Assembly (NCBI RefSeq): GCF_019703515.2
Contig: NC_059368.1
Coordinates: forward strand, 35,180,735 to 35,244,734
Length of the DNA: 64,000 nt
Direction: 5' to 3'
From: Myxocyprinus asiaticus
Lineage: Eukaryota > Chordata > Actinopteri > Cypriniformes > Catostomidae
Both the position numbers and the translations under genes were made by a program. Numbering within the stretch: position 1 is the stretch's first letter; each line of letters starts with the position of its first letter. Below, piece after piece: positions 1 through 13,900 of the stretch. The notes below the pieces were generated by a model. The model did no database searches. It worked only from the letters and a program-made list of their open reading frames with translations, and had not been told where the DNA came from.

Positions 1-939
1 TAATAATTTATAATAGAAATATATTTAATAGTGCAATTTCTGGAGCACTTTAGCATGTGTCTTACCTCTTTAGTTTAGGGTTATTCTCGCCAGCCATTAA
101 GAGAGAAGGTCATGTGGTGTATTTGTCCTATATGCATTATGTTAAAGATTTGTCTAAAGAAAGAAAGAAAAAAAAAATAAGAAATTGAAGGAAAATAATG
201 TGTTTCCATATGACTACCACAGAGGATAACCCCCACCTGATCATTTACTGCCCTAGAGGACCTGGCTGACTGCTTGAGAGGATAGCTTTTCAATCAGCCC
301 ATGTCTAATGGCAACTTTTATTAATTTGCGAGCACCATCAGTTCATTCGGGCTTGCACTTTAAATTAATGATATGGAGTTTGAACAAGTATTCCTGTAGT
401 ATAATATTGAATTTCTTTAAAATGGTGAATTTATTACAGATTATCACCATATTGATTTCAGATTGTAGCATCTACCGTGTAGACACAAATAAGATTCAGT
501 ATTGTAGATTAAGATCACTACAGATGCCTGTAAAAGTCCCCTCTTGTCTCACTGCTATGTCTGTACTGACCGAGACCGCATGGGTCGGACAGCCCCTCTG
601 TGGGGTTAAAAATTCATCCGATCCCATGGGTTAGGGCCTGATGGGCTTCTGACACAGATAGAGAGACAGAGATAGAGAGAGAATAAACAAACACTCTCCT
701 GTCCCACTTCTAACTGTTAACCAACATCTGGCCTAAATCTCTCTCAATATCTCCCTCTCCCGCTCTTATACTCTCCTGTTTTCTTGTGAGCAACAAATTG
801 GATTTGATCATTTTCTTTCTCTCTCTCTCCCTAACACAGTGTTTGTCTGGAACAGAGAGAACTCTGGGTAAGAATGATGATGACTGTGTGCACTTGATAT
901 CCACTAATCGCTTTTTCTAGGTCTTTGTTTTCAACAGTG
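1..939. other. Intergenic DNA, no gene recognised
   Basis: AT-rich sequence without splice-linked coding exons or a recognisable protein. It contains short GA-rich stretches (about 655-690) and a CT-rich stretch (about 815-832). The short open frames here resemble no family I know. Confidence 0.6.
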
Positions 940-1109
940 ACAAAAACGAATGTTAACAAATACAACTTTTGATTTGAAAATGTACTGTTTATGTTGAAAA
1001 TAACATTAATATTAATAAATGCTGTAAAAGTTTTGTTCATTATTAGTTCATATTAACTAATGTTGTTAACTAATGTTAACAAATGGAACCTTATTGTAAA
1101 GTGTTAACA
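940..1109. repeat. End fragment of a GGTAACAC-type MITE
   Basis: The stretch rich in ttaactaatgttaac words, ending in cttattgtaaagtgttaac, matches the terminal part of the fuller element at 13419-14387. Only one end is present, so this is a truncated copy. The superfamily is probably hAT-like, but no 8 bp duplication can be shown here. Confidence 0.6.
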
Positions 1110-1639
1110 ATGCCTCTTCAATGAATGAACCGGTTCCTTTCAGTGAAGCTGATTTTCATCAAGAAATAAAACCAAGGACTGTTGCAGTGTCATGTCATGT
1201 TGTATGTAAGGCTCCTAACACTTAAATTAGGCAGTGCAGTTTCTGAATGGTTGTATAAGACTATGTGCAGTTAAAGATAGTCATAAACATTACAAGTTTT
1301 GTTTTATAAAAAAGTAATTTTATTTAACAAAAAATAAATGAAAGCACATTTTCTTTTATTTTTATTTTTTAATCATTTTTATTCAATAAAAAGTTCCAAT
1401 AGTTCCAGGTCCAGTACCAATTATTGGAGTCCATTCATGCCTCTAAAAAGTCTGTGTAAACAAGCTTTTTCTTAGAACTTCATTAAATTTATATCTGAAC
1501 TGTTATACCTGATCTGTTGAAATCTGAAATTATTACATTAGTACACAATAATTTGGCAACAGACTGTGGAGGGCAAACACATTTCTTATTTCCAAATATT
1601 TCTTCCTGAAAATTAAGATTATTTTAATGGAACCGTTAA

Positions 1640-2609
1640 CCCTTTAATGAATACCACGGGTCTTTAGATACCCATGGCCTTATCCCCACAGCCCCAAACA
1701 ATTTTTTTAAGTTAATCCCGCACCTATTTAGTATTCCTCAGTGCTTCTCTTCTAAATAGTATAACAAAACAAAAAAGTGCAAAATTGCAACAAAAAAGTT
1801 TTTTATTTTATTTATTTATCTATTTATTTTTTAATAACAGCTAGATTACCAAAAGTGTATAGGGTCATTAAAGACCCGAGATACGTAATAAAATGTAACG
1901 TAATAGTGTGGCTTTTTTTTTTTCATAAATCACATTTTTTATGATATTCATATTTTCATATTTATATAAGTTTACCATTACATGATATATAGTTCTTTAT
2001 TACAAGACAAATTAGTACTTAAATCATACAAATGACTTCTATATGACGTTGATTTTCTGTGTGACAATGGCGAATTTGCAGCATTCCACATGCGTGTACA
2101 CATACATATTATACATGCTATTTCTTACTCAAGGTGGCGCTGTTGTTTCAGTGATTGGCTTGTTTACATTTGACATTGCTATTTGATGAAGCAGCAGCAT
2201 GGAACTTAACTATAGCAAGTGTAACACATTAACAGTAGGATATGTCTATTGTCATTTGTGTGTACTACTGAAATTATTCAAGTTGTGCATTTAGACTCAA
2301 AAAGTGCCTGCGAAAATACATATGTTTAGCTTATGTGTTATGTGTAACTCTGTACGTTTGTTTAGTGAAATTTCAGTGTGGCAATAATGAGTCCTGTTCT
2401 ATATTTGTGGCATCATCACCTCTTTGATATATGAAAAATAAAACATCAAATGTATCAGAATAACTTCTATTATTTTCTAATTATCTTTTTGAAAAACGAC
2501 TATCTGGGAATTCTGTCGATCCATTTGTGATAGATATACTGTATGTGCTGGGTCGCTAAAGACCCAAAGTATGAAATAATGTTTGGCGAAACACCCATGC
2601 ATTTAAAGG
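1640..2609. mobile_element. Non-autonomous piggyBac-like element with TTAA target duplication
   Basis: The element is bounded by TTAA at 1636-1639 and TTAA at 2610-2613. It starts CCCTTTAATGAATACC and ends GCATTTAAAGG, giving short imperfect terminal inverted repeats. TTAA duplication with CC(C)-starting termini is the hallmark of the piggyBac superfamily. No transposase is seen in the 970 bp interior, which is AT-rich and contains three copies of a short palindrome of the form GGGTC-N-AAAGACCC or its close variant (near 1668, 1861 and 2550). It is probably an internal-deletion derivative mobilised in trans. Confidence 0.6.
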
Positions 2610-2613
2610 TTAA

Positions 2614-3450
2614 GGAATCAGAATTGTTAAGAGGAATAGGAATCTGAACCAGAATCTTTAAATTTCTTAAGCACAGCTAATGTCTCCATTAGGCCTGCTC
2701 TCTTGAAAATAAGTCAAATTAAATCCCTGTTCATCCTTTCACCATTTTAGTGTAATTCCTGTTACTCAAATTTCTGTCCTGAATTTGCAGTGAAATACCT
2801 AGTTCTTCGTCAGACCTTTTCAGATTATAATGAAGGAAAATGAGAGAACATTCATTTAAGACGTTATACACCTTTCCAAGGATTCTCTAATGTCAATGAC
2901 CATTCAAATCCTTTAAAGGTCATTCAGTGTTCATGTGAAGCTCCCGAGCAACATTAAAACTCAAGGGGGAAGATCCTGGGTGAGTCAATATACAATTGAT
3001 GTTTACTAATTGCTGTCTCATCGTCAGAAAGTCACGGCCAGCACCTCTGCGCTCTTCATGCTTCTGGAAATATATCTTCCAGGTCAATATCACACTCGCA
3101 TGGCACCTCGAGATTGCTAAATCATATGGGCCATAATGCTTTTCTGAGGGCCAGATTATGATATAATCTATAGCACATCAGATTATGAAATCATGCATTA
3201 TCGAATTAATCCATGCAGTGTCATGCACAGCTCTTACAAGTCATCAATCCTGGAGTAGGATAATGAGTCTTGACCTTTGTTTGGTCACAGTACAGGCACA
3301 TAATCCTGCAGGATGCTGCATACAGGAGATGCTGACCCAGCAGTGCAGTGCATCAACTCTGCAGGTCACTGGCTGAATCCTGTCTCAGCCCACTCATCAT
3401 GTTCTGTGCGACACAACACTTGGCAAAATGTAAAAATACTCAAAAGTATA
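2614..3450. other. Intergenic stretch, nothing recognised
   Basis: No exon, RNA gene or clear repeat boundary was found. The composition is AT-rich like the surroundings. Confidence 0.5.
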
Positions 3451-3646
3451 AAGCGGCTCCAAAAAGTATTTGAACACACTTATGTATGAATGGCATTTCA
3501 TTAGACAACTAAATATCAAATTGACTTTTCTGAGCCATTTTGTAATGACTTTTAACCAAATGGTCTCAAGGTGATTTTACTGCATGTATGAAATCTGTTA
3601 TTCTCAAGGCATTCTAGCAGAGTAACCACAGGTGCAGTTTGTCACA

Positions 3647-3920
3647 TTAAAGATGCACTCAATGCTTTTTTTTTTTTTTTTTTTTGCTAATTTCTAAAGT
3701 TATAAACAGATAGAAATAGTAGAAAAGTATTTTTGAAAAATATACTTAAAATGATGTACAGCACACACATGAAATTACTATTCGATTACACATGATGCTG
3801 GGTGGGCATCATTTATGAGAATGAAAATAGCACATTTCTACAATGACATATGTAACTGAGAACTTCTATTTTTGCATGATGCTGCATCATAAACACAAAT
3901 GTTACTGAATGCACCTTTAA
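3647..3920. mobile_element. MITE nested in the mariner-like element
   Basis: Inverted termini TTAAAGATGCACTCAATG and CTGAATGCACCTTTAA bound 274 bp including a poly-T run. A related end (aaaggtgcacccagtatg) occurs near 8244. Superfamily not certain. Confidence 0.55.
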
Positions 3921-4180
3921 AGGAATATTCTGTGTTCAAAACGAGTTACGTTCAATGGACAGTATTTTTGACAATGTTGTTCACCACAAAAAATCATTTA
4001 CGCTCATTCATCCTTTTCTTTTAAAAAAGCAAAATTCAAGGTTCCAGTGAGGCACTTACAGTGGAAGTGAATGGGGCCATGTTTTGGAGGGTTTAAAAGC
4101 AAAAATGCAAAAGGTTGTAATTTTATAAAAGCACTTACATTAATTCTGTGGGTTGGCGGGTGTCCTCCTTGGTCTTTCGC
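3921..4180. repeat. Fragment of the aaggaatattc MITE family
   Basis: Sequence from aggaatattctgtgttc through gaggcacttacagtgg is clearly homologous to the left half of the fuller copy at 14853-15365. The other end is missing. Confidence 0.55.
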
Positions 4181-4629
4181 CATCCGACTGAGGAGCACAA
4201 GTAAAATCTAAGGGGGCAATGCACACCCCCAGGCCCCGACCATGGTTTACAGTGTCGCAATGATTGTCGTTTGACAGTACCACACCTGTCAAAGTTTAAG
4301 AAGTGGGTAGATTACATGAAGTGATGGCCCAAGGTTAATTACATTGATTTCACTGAATTGTAATGACAGCCAAAAGCTGCACGTTTAGCCTGAACTAACT
4401 TTTTACTTCAACTGACACTTAAAATGGTTGTTCAACGTCTGGATCGCTCGTGTCGCTAGCTTTTAAATTGCGTCTCATGGAGACTGACAACAGATCAGTC
4501 CAGTGGCAATCAGAATCATCATGGCGCACAGTGGTTGGTCAGGAAAACTGTGGATCTACTGTATACAGTAATGCAAAGACATTCATTTTTAAGTGTGCCT
4601 TAAGTGTCCAAATACTTTCGTGGCCACTG

Positions 4630-5099
4630 TATTTAAATCTCACAAAACTGTTAACATGGGCATGTATGCTGACATTTGATTAGTGACCTAAAAATAATGC
4701 AGAATCTTAAATATGTTATTTATTTTACATCATACATTTTCTGGCATTCAAATTCCTAAAAAGTATAAATAAATAAAACAAACACCCAGATTTTCAATGT
4801 GGTCTCTGACTTTAGGCCCCCACTGTATGTGTACAGTATACAGCTGGACTTCACATTGGAATATAATACGAAGAGAAACAGTATATATACTGAAAGTGCT
4901 CTGGGTAAAAATTAAATTCACATGTATTAAATGTAATATGTATTGACTAAATGAATGCAAATTACAATTGTAATAGTTTTCAGTTGTTTAAATCAAGATG
5001 CCTTACTGCAGCATGTTGAAATGGTTGTATGTGAGCGCCTTCTGGTGGAGAGAGAATGCATGCACAACCACCACACATGTCAGGCCAAACACAACAATT
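4630..5099. other. Intergenic, downstream of the stxbp6l polyadenylation site
   Basis: No gene recognised. Positions about 5045-5095, read on the minus strand, are rich in GT (ttgttgtgtttgg, gtgtggtggttgtg), which fits a downstream element for cleavage of the stxbp6l transcript. Confidence 0.5.
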
Positions 5100-5113
5100 T
5101 GGGTCCCATTTCA

Positions 5114-5119
5114 TTTATT
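5114..5119 (-). promoter_or_regulatory. stxbp6l: Probable polyadenylation signal of stxbp6l (AATAAA)
   Basis: The plus strand reads tttatt, so the minus strand reads AATAAA. It lies 2.7 kb beyond the stxbp6l stop codon and is followed on the minus strand within about 20-70 nt by a GT-rich stretch. Signal plus GU-rich downstream element is the usual vertebrate arrangement, so cleavage is inferred near 5100. Confidence 0.5.
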
Positions 5120-6934
5120 GATTAAATGAGAGGCATTTATGTATTTAACATGGTTTTCTAAGGGTATCACAAGACAAGAGCACATGTATGAACAAGGACA
5201 GGTAGAATTCACAGTGAGATACACATACACAGAATTACGGAATAGGCTATAAATTAAAGCAACAGAACTCATGAGAACATCAAAAGGCAGGTTGAATTAA
5301 ACATGCCAAACACTAATCAAGGTATTCGAATCAATGTGGAAATACACCCCCTGGCCTTTTTAAATGACATGTTCATACTATTACACAGGACATTCACAAA
5401 CACTATCCAATATTGACTTACAAATTTGAGACAATGGACATCAAATAGGCAGACAGAACAGAAATGTTATTCACATATGTATCATATCTAAAGAGATCAC
5501 ATATAATATGCATAAACACTTCACAATGAGCCTTCAGCATTCATCAGCATCTCTAACGAATGTAATAACTGAGATAATTCTAAAAAGCACACGCAGCCTC
5601 CTTGTGTGAACAAACAGCCACTAATGAGTACACTCGTGTGTGTGTGTTATTTGTAACTATGTTCATACATCAAATTTCTTAAGTGACATATTTGTGTTAA
5701 ATTTGCTGCTGATACAATACCATTCTGATATGATCCCTGAATGCTGATCTCATCAACACAATAAATGTCATGGACAATTATAACAGCAATCACTGCAAAA
5801 ATTTAGCCTATCCTTTGCCACCTCACAAACTGACCCCAAGGAGGGACCAAGTTAAAGTTAATACAAAAAATAAAAACAAACAAAAAAAGCCTCGGAACCC
5901 CTGTTGAACCCCTGTTGTATGAAATAATGATAATATACTTTAGTACTGAAAGAGATTTAAATCCAAAGTTGTTAATGGTTCAGCGCTATCCTGGCTAAAG
6001 TGCAAAACCTTTTGTTATAGTGTTGTGGAATTTGTGAGATTAGTGCATATTACACAAAAGTGATCTACTTGTTAAATTCCTCACCCTCATAAAATGTGTT
6101 TAAAAAACAATTTACACTGTGCAGATACAAAAAGGTAGAGGAATAAAAAATAAATAAAAAAACATAGAAATTAGTTAATCACTTTAGTAGTTAATGTACA
6201 GCACACAATCTAAGACAATAATATTATGGCATACAGTGCACAATTTCACCTTGAATGCAGCCTAAATAACAAAAGGGATTTTAAAACATAATTAGTTCAC
6301 AGTGCAACACTCATTTTCAATTCAGTGCTGTGCACTCATTTAAAAAGGAGGCAATTTGCTTCAATTTGTTGCTTAGTGAAGCAAGCAAAAGGAAAGGAGG
6401 GATTAAGGCTTTTTTCTACTCCAAAACTAACTTCATTTCAAATCACAGCATCATGTATCTTAACAGGGGAGGATCAGCCACCTGCTGCATAACATATTAA
6501 ATGCAAAAACCAATCAGGTTTATATCATGATCTTATTCAAAAGACAGACAGACCACCATGCCACCTCTCTAAAATGGTTTGATTTGACCATCCAGTGGTT
6601 TGCAAAAATAAGGAAATCCTTAAGCTACCTCATGAACTTGTAACCTTCAACAAAAACTAAAGATGCATGCTAACAGTTCACTATGGAAAATTGGACAATT
6701 AAAAAGGTATATTTAAATACAACAAGATAATTAAAAGCCACAAAAAAAAAAAAAAAAAAAAAATGGTTATTGGCAGGCCATCCAGAGCACCTTTAAATCT
6801 GCTTCAGAGCCAGCTGGAAGAATAAAGGAATATGAGAGAAGTCACAAATCACACTTTTTAATATTAAAATCATTTAAATGGATACAAGAGTTACAACATT
6901 CGGTTTCTCACTATAAATCATTATGAGGCCACTA

Positions 6935-7679
6935 GAGCGCAACAATGCCTGCCCACTTTGGTATTCACCTTGGTTCCGGAAGTATTTTTCCCATTCCATT
7001 TTTCCATAGGGATTTAAAAAAAAAAAAAAGAAGTTCCAAGCCATGAACCAATCCAACCAGCTCCAAGGTTAGTCACAACATATTAATTATTAAAAAAAAA
7101 AAAAAATTAATGATCTGAAGCAATCAAGTATTTGAAAATCAGACAAAATGACAGTACAAGACTGTGTCCTTAACGTCTTTTATGAGGGAAAGAACTACAA
7201 TCCCATGAAGCATTGCAAATGAAGTAATAGCATTAAAATCAATAGAAAAATATAAAACTATTGATTTAAAGTTGATTGTAAGTATAGAAAGCATAGCCCT
7301 GTGCTTAGCGCTAGCGATCATAAATATATTTTACATTTATTGTAAAATATTCAGATATACACAAATATATAAGTAGAGATTGTAGGAAGACAGACTCGTT
7401 TGCATCATTCACAATGTGTTATTGAAGTGGGTGGTCGCTGCAGAGGTCATTTGGTGTGGTTTGCTTGCTGCAGTTCTCTGATTGGTGGATCTCTCTTCAG
7501 GATTATGGAAAGTTGAAATAACGCAGACTGATGGCTTCAACAGAAGCATATACCATCGATTAACAACCTTGGAGCTCACGGTAGATTTGTCTTTAAAGGT
7601 TTAGAAGTTATTGTTAATTATCAGTTCGTCTATGGAAAAAATGAATGTGATTTACTTCCGGAACCAGACTGTTGCACTC
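6935..7679. mobile_element. TA-flanked MITE in the stxbp6l 3' UTR
   Basis: TA at 6933-6934 and at 7680-7681 flank inverted termini GAGCGCAACA and TGTTGCACTC. Both ends carry ggttccggaagta or its inverse further in. The 745 bp interior has poly-A runs and no protein. A second, inverted and truncated copy lies at 44405-44913 and an end fragment at 41010-41163. Confidence 0.65.
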
Positions 7680-7793
7680 TATAAATATGTTATTGGTAAT
7701 AACTTTGAGATGAGTAATTATTTAAAGTCTTACGGGAGAAAAAAACGAATTTCGAAAAGATGAAACACAAAGTTGTGTGTGTAGGTCATTTGA

Positions 7794-7981
7794 TTAACAC
7801 ACCTTCTGAGCGGCTTCTGCAAACTGCTTGGCCCCATGCAAAAAGTGGTTGGTCTTTTCATCAGCCCTCATTAGACGCTCCCCACGCTCACTCAGAACCT
7901 GACTGGGCCTCCTCACTGTATTACCCATCTTCCTCACCACCGGAGGGGAGGGGCTGCCCTTAGATGGTTTAACAACTGGTG
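7794..7981 (-). CDS. stxbp6l: stxbp6l coding exon 5 (residues 213-274, SNARE-like coiled coil and stop)
   Basis: Acceptor cctacag precedes 7981; the TAA stop is 7796-7794. It encodes a Pro/Ser-rich spacer (VVKPSKGSPSPPVVRKMG) and the R-SNARE-like helix containing LSERGERLMRADEK and QFAEAAQKVC. It ends in Cys, a few residues shorter than mammalian amisyn. Confidence 0.92.
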
Positions 7982-10900
7982 CTGTAGGGGGGAAAAAAAA
8001 TAAATCCTTAAAAGGATAAGGACAATAAGTCCCTTACCAGACATATATCCTGGAATTTGGTGTCCTGATCACAACTGACTTTGTAACTGCCCTAGACTTG
8101 TGAGCAGATTCTTTGTTTAGTCAATCAGATCATTTTGAGGTGCTTTCTGCCTGTCAATCATTTTGTGTTCACAGGGCTGATCATATATGGGAAGCAGAAA
8201 TGTGAGAGAGAGTTACCATAGTTGACGCAGATCATTCAAGTTTAAAGGTGCACCCAGTATGTTTTTTGTTTAGGTTTTGTTTGGTTGATATGGTAGTATT
8301 CTTGGACTTATACTGACACCTAGCGGCGTGGATGCAGCATCATGCAAAAGCAATGCCCAGCACCATGTACAAATTTAAAAAATAAAAATAAATAAATAAA
8401 ATAAATACTAATTTACTGAAATGACTGAAGTCTTAGTCTCATGTGAGTTTGTATGATTTTAAGCACATTTTAAAAACAGGGCTGTCAATAAATTAATCAA
8501 ATGAATTACTTTATGCCAATTAATCAAATTAATCACAATTAATTGCATATAACAAATATTGGTTGAAAGAGGCCCTCAAATAAAATTAATTCAATATATA
8601 ACTATTAAATAATTATAAATAGTTATGTTGTTTAAATAATTATAAATATCTATTATACATATAATTCAGATAACTAAAATGCATTACATTATTGTGGTAG
8701 AGGAGTAAATCATTGATAACACGATACAAAAAGTGGCTTAGAAAGCAATATATTGTTTATTTCCATATTATTGAACATAAGCCTATCGTTGGCCTACAGC
8801 AATCCATTCTGCAATTGAATGTGTCAATCTGTCCGAGATTTTCTAAGGACGCATTTGAACAAAGGAACACGATCATCTTGTGCTGTCGCTAGCGTCAAGC
8901 AAGCCTGACTGTGGTTTGTTGTCTGTCCAGCTGTGCGTTGCTCAAGCAGCTGGAGTTTCGCTTACTGCCCCCTGATGAAAACAGGTGGTACTTTAAGCTT
9001 GAACAGGTAAGAAGATTCTTAAGGGTGCACTTTAGGTGAAGGTTTTAGTGGGCTCTTACTCGTTCCATCGGTCTCAGTAGTACAAGTGTTTTTGTAATCA
9101 ATACTGACACACATCATCCTGATACTGTAAGTTTGTTTACCAAGTGCTGCCGCATTACACCAAATATGTTTGTCTATCTTCTGTTTTGTTACTTTTAGTC
9201 TGTTTTTCTCCATCTCATACTGCACACATCCCTATTATGGACATTCTTGGGTTTAATCCAAATGAATTTTCAGGTGTTTTTGCGAGCTGGGGCCCGTTCT
9301 TCGTATGTTGATTAGGGAGTTGTCTGGATTTCACTGTTGACGATTTGATCCGATCCTGGATTGTTACGTTCTTCAAAGAACATCTCGAGGTTGCTATCAT
9401 GGTAACAGGTCTATAAGCTCAAACGTGCTTGGAAGCAGGCTTATTTAACATAAACAGGATTTGATCGCACTTTTTAAACAGATGCGATACTGGAAGTCTG
9501 TCACAGCCTCTGCATTATTCTTACGAGTGCACCCTGTTGAAGCAGAGGCAATAATAAATTTAGTATAAATTTTTGTAATTTCAAATTTTATAAAATAATA
9601 TTGTAGATAATAATAGGTACAGACCATTTTGCTCATTTCGAGGTATTTTTGTTTTCCATAAAGTCTTTCACAATTTTTCTAAATGTATTTTGTGCATAAA
9701 CTTTAGGTTTTTCTGTCTGCATTGACCTTGGTTCTTAGTGCTCCATTCAGCTCAACAGATGAAAAGAACTTAATGAAAAAGTGATGTCTGCATTTGTGCT
9801 ATTAGAAGTGTACATGATAGCTATCTTTCATAATTTTCGTTGTTTTCCGGCCATGTAAGAACTCGGGATTTTAAAGAGAGCTTTTATGCACTCGTGAATT
9901 TAAAAATTAATGTAGGTAAGTACACTGAAGTAATAATAAAAATAAAAATAAAAAAGTTGCAAATCAAAAATCAGTGCAACTGAAATTATCTATTAGAATA
10001 CCGCAATTATCTCAGACAATCTAGATATACTATCAAATCCGCTCATGTGTTTGAAGAACAGAATTAGCTAGAGAGGAATTATCACAAATAGAATATCTGG
10101 AATACAATATATCATCCCCTGGACGTGACCGGGCAGCCACGACTCGTGAGCTCTCTGCCGGCTGAACACCGCCTTGTGCTGAAAATCGATACAAATCAGG
10201 CATCAAATTTTAGCTAGCCTCCTATCCAACACTTCATTTTAAGAAAGGAAGTGTCTGTGAACAAAGCTGGTTACTCATTCCATAATTATTTATGTACCAT
10301 GACTGATGTCATGTGGTACACTGATATCCAGGGTGCCGTATCATGGCTGACCCTGCACTCTGACCCCAGCTTAGCTGGGATATGTGAAAAAAAGAATTTC
10401 ACTGTATATGTGCAAATGTATAATGCGTGATAAACAAATAAAATTATAAAAAGGAGGAGTGGTGGTGGCGTAGTGGGCTAAAGCACATAAGAAGGTTGCT
10501 GGTTCGATCCCCACAGCCACCACCATTGTGTCCTTGAGCAAGGCACTTAACTCTAGGTTGCTCTGGGGGTATTGTCCCTGTAATAAGTACACAGTAAGTC
10601 GCTTTGGATAAAAGCGTCTGTCAAATGCATAAATGTAAAAAAAAATATTATAAATGATGTATTTCAATAGCCTATAATACACTAACCTAGTCTTGTTCTA
10701 AACCCTGATGTTTTCTTTTTTCTGTGGTACATAAAACATTTTCCTATTAAAATTATGTTTACGTTTAGGGTTTGGGTAAAGGGTTAGTCTTTATCATTAG
10801 GTTTAGGTTACAGGTTAAACTCAAAAAAAAAAAAATCTCTTAATATCATCGTTTCACAATTTTTTTCTTTATGGAAGTAAAAGTTGTACGTTGTTGTACA

Positions 10901-13900
10901 AACCAGCTCGTATGATTTCTTACAACTTCATCATTGCACAATTATTACGACATCACATGAGACCTGATGCTCCTGCTCTATCTCTGATTACAACAGTCTT
11001 AACAATATCTGTGTAGGGCCGGGTTTTGGAAAGAGGAGGCGTGTCTAAACCTAGCGGAAGTTCCAAAACAGCTAACATTGCTTACTGTACCTTTAAATGA
11101 CTTACTGTACTGTACCTCCTTAAAATATTCAGAAACACATGTGAGAATTACATCAAAATAAAAATAAAAATTCCTGTACTCTAGATAGACTTAGACGTGA
11201 GTTGAAGCTGTATTTTTCTGTTATGTTAAAATTATCTTCGGATCCCAGCAGATTAAGTTGCAGATTCAACTACATGCAAGCCATCTGTAGGTTGATTTCA
11301 CATTAAAAAAAAAAAAAAAAAGTGTACATTTGTTGCACTAATCAAAACATTCCTCTGTTTGAGCCGCCAGTCCAGTTCGACACAGCAACATTAGTTTGGG
11401 GCGGGACTATCTGTTTTTACAACCAATGGTAGATAGAGGAGTTTTCTGAAATCTGTTTGAAAACAGTAATTATTCTTGCAATTCCATTTGGTGAGACTAG
11501 TGGCACAGAAATTACACACTTCAGCTTTAAGAATCATATACACTTGAAAATGCTAATGGAATTCAAACACACTGCCACAAGCTAATCTAATTATTTAAAA
11601 AAAAAAAAATAGACATAGTATATTTAGAACAGAAGGGCTCTGCACTGCATTTTCTCCTCCTAGGGCTGCTTGGCACCTCTCCCATTCATTACATCCCAAT
11701 GATCCGTGATCCACTGTGAAGCCTGGTGCCACTTCACTCATCTCTGCTCCTCTCCCCCTCCTCCTCAACGCCTGTCTTTGTGTCCCCGCGCATGCCTTAA
11801 TCAGAACAATGTGGCCTCTGAACTAATCGGCCCTCTTTGCAATGGAACCATTCTCCACCATTGCAAAGAGTTCAATCAGAACACTACAAACAACTGCCCG
11901 AAAACAGAGCCAACAAAGCAACCTCTCTTCCAGCCTTCACCCTGACTAATGTGATCCACACAACTAGACATACAGGACAGGATGGAAATAAACAGAATTG
12001 CCTCAAAGCAGTATCAGACATTACATTTTACACATAGGGGCAAGATTTGCCCCTGGATTCGATTTAACAGGGGCCTTTTTTTTTTTTTTTTTAGGAGGGC
12101 TTATTTTTTCCCCAACCGTTTAAAACAAACTGTGTGTCATTTGTTTATGCCAAAAACAACAATTCATTAACACAAATTCTCCAGCTTGAGAATGTATTAC
12201 CTCGTACCCCAAGAATTAAATCAACATAAACTAACATTTTATGCCATGATATGTACATCTAGGACAATAAGAGAATGTTAAGAACTATAGCAGATGTTAC
12301 AAATAAAAAGCAGATGAATTCATAACGAGTTTCTTTCTGGGGTCATTTTAGCCCCGTGCCCCCCATAATTTCTGATCCTGCCTCAAAGTTAAATATATCT
12401 ATAATACATAAGCTTTATTTACACCAGCACAAAAATGTATTTAGACAATTAAGCCACACAAATTTTAAAACGTCACTGCATTATATTAAAGCAATATCAC
12501 ACAAGCAAGAGTGCTGTATGGCCTCACATCAGCACGGCTGTGATTCGGCCGCAAAAACGAGGCTGCAGGCCGAGCTGATTTAGGGCCATCCAGCATGAAT
12601 GACAGTTCAACGAGCAAGTAAATAAAATAAAATCAGAAAAACTAATGACAGTCTCAAGAAAAAAAAAAAAAAAAAAAAAAAAAACTTTCTCACAAGCCAC
12701 AAATCAGGGGCCGGATTCACAAAACATTCTTTAGAAGAAAATTCTTCTTAACTTTCATTTTCTTCTAAATTTCTAAACTTAAAAAATTTAAGAATTCAAA
12801 TTTCTAAAATAAATCTTAGAAATAGTCAAAAGTTAGGATAGCCTCACAGTCTTAAATCCCTAAAGGTAAGATGTAAAATGAATTTACTGGGTTGTTACAA
12901 ATGTGATGCGTTCTATCATGTTGAGTTGGAAGTCGCATTGGCCGGTTAATGTAGAAATGTGATTTAAGACCACAACACGTATTTGATTGGTTTGAGTTTT
13001 ATGTTATTATTATTTTTTATTTTTTTTTCAGACAGCGACAGAGGATAAAGTTTCAAAGGGAGACAGCGTGTCTCAAGCCTCCCTTATTGCAACTGCAATA
13101 TCATTGAGCTGAGATGAAGTACTGAAGAACACAAAAGAACAATACAAACAGTAAAGCCTCCGAGTGCTGCTGTTCTGAGACATCAGCACTCTTGTAATGT
13201 CTCTCGTCCAATCAGATTCGAGGAACAGAACAAACCGTTGTATAAAACAAAATATCAAACGAAATGGCATTTATAAGTAATTGGCACAAACACACTTTTC
13301 AAACAAAACTTCACACACACAAAGTTTCATTTCAAATGATAAAACGATAAATACATAAATATAAATCAAGTCAAAAAGTATTTTGATACTTTTTGGCGGT
13401 AAAATGTTAATTGTTTCGGTAACACTTTACAATAAAGTTCCATTTGTTAACATTAGTTAACAACTTTAGTTAAACCAAAAATGAACAATACTTTTACAGC
13501 ATTTATTAATCTTAGTTAATTTCAACATATACCGATACATTTTTAAAATCAAAAGCTGTATTTGTTAACATTAAAGGGATAGTTCACCCAAATATATAAA
13601 TTCTCTCATGATTTACTCACCCTCCTGGCATCCCAGATGAGTATGACGTTCTTATACTGAACACAATTGAAGATTTTTAGAAGAATATCTCAGCTCTGTA
13701 GTTCCATTCAATGCAAGTGAACGGGTGCCAAAATTTGGAAGCTCCAAAACCAACATAAAGGGATTATGAAAGTAATCCACAAAACTCAGTGGTTAAATCC
13801 ATGTGTACAGACACGATACGTGTGGATGAGAAACATATTTTAAGTTAAAATAATTAAATTCTCCTCCCTGCCCAGTGAGGCGATATGCATGTAGAATTTG

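Larger units (their letters stand above)
3451..4629. mobile_element. Degenerate Tc1/mariner-type MITE
   Basis: TA precedes the left end (3449-3450) and follows the right end (4630-4631). The left terminus (aagcggctccaaaaagtatt) and the inverted right terminus (cagtggccacgaaagtattt) are imperfect inverted repeats of the Tc1/mariner type. No transposase frame survives. The interior is interrupted by a second MITE at 3647-3920. Confidence 0.6.
5100..7793 (-). other. stxbp6l: Inferred 3' UTR of stxbp6l
   Basis: This is the region between the stop codon and the AATAAA/GU-rich pair. It contains no competing gene. A complete MITE (6935-7679) sits about 115 bp beyond the stop codon, so the mature transcript is expected to carry it. 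The extent is inference, since no transcript evidence is available. Confidence 0.4.

Noticed and set aside
308..634. 108 aa open frame
   Set aside because: No family similarity, no splice context, and AT-rich codons; chance frame.
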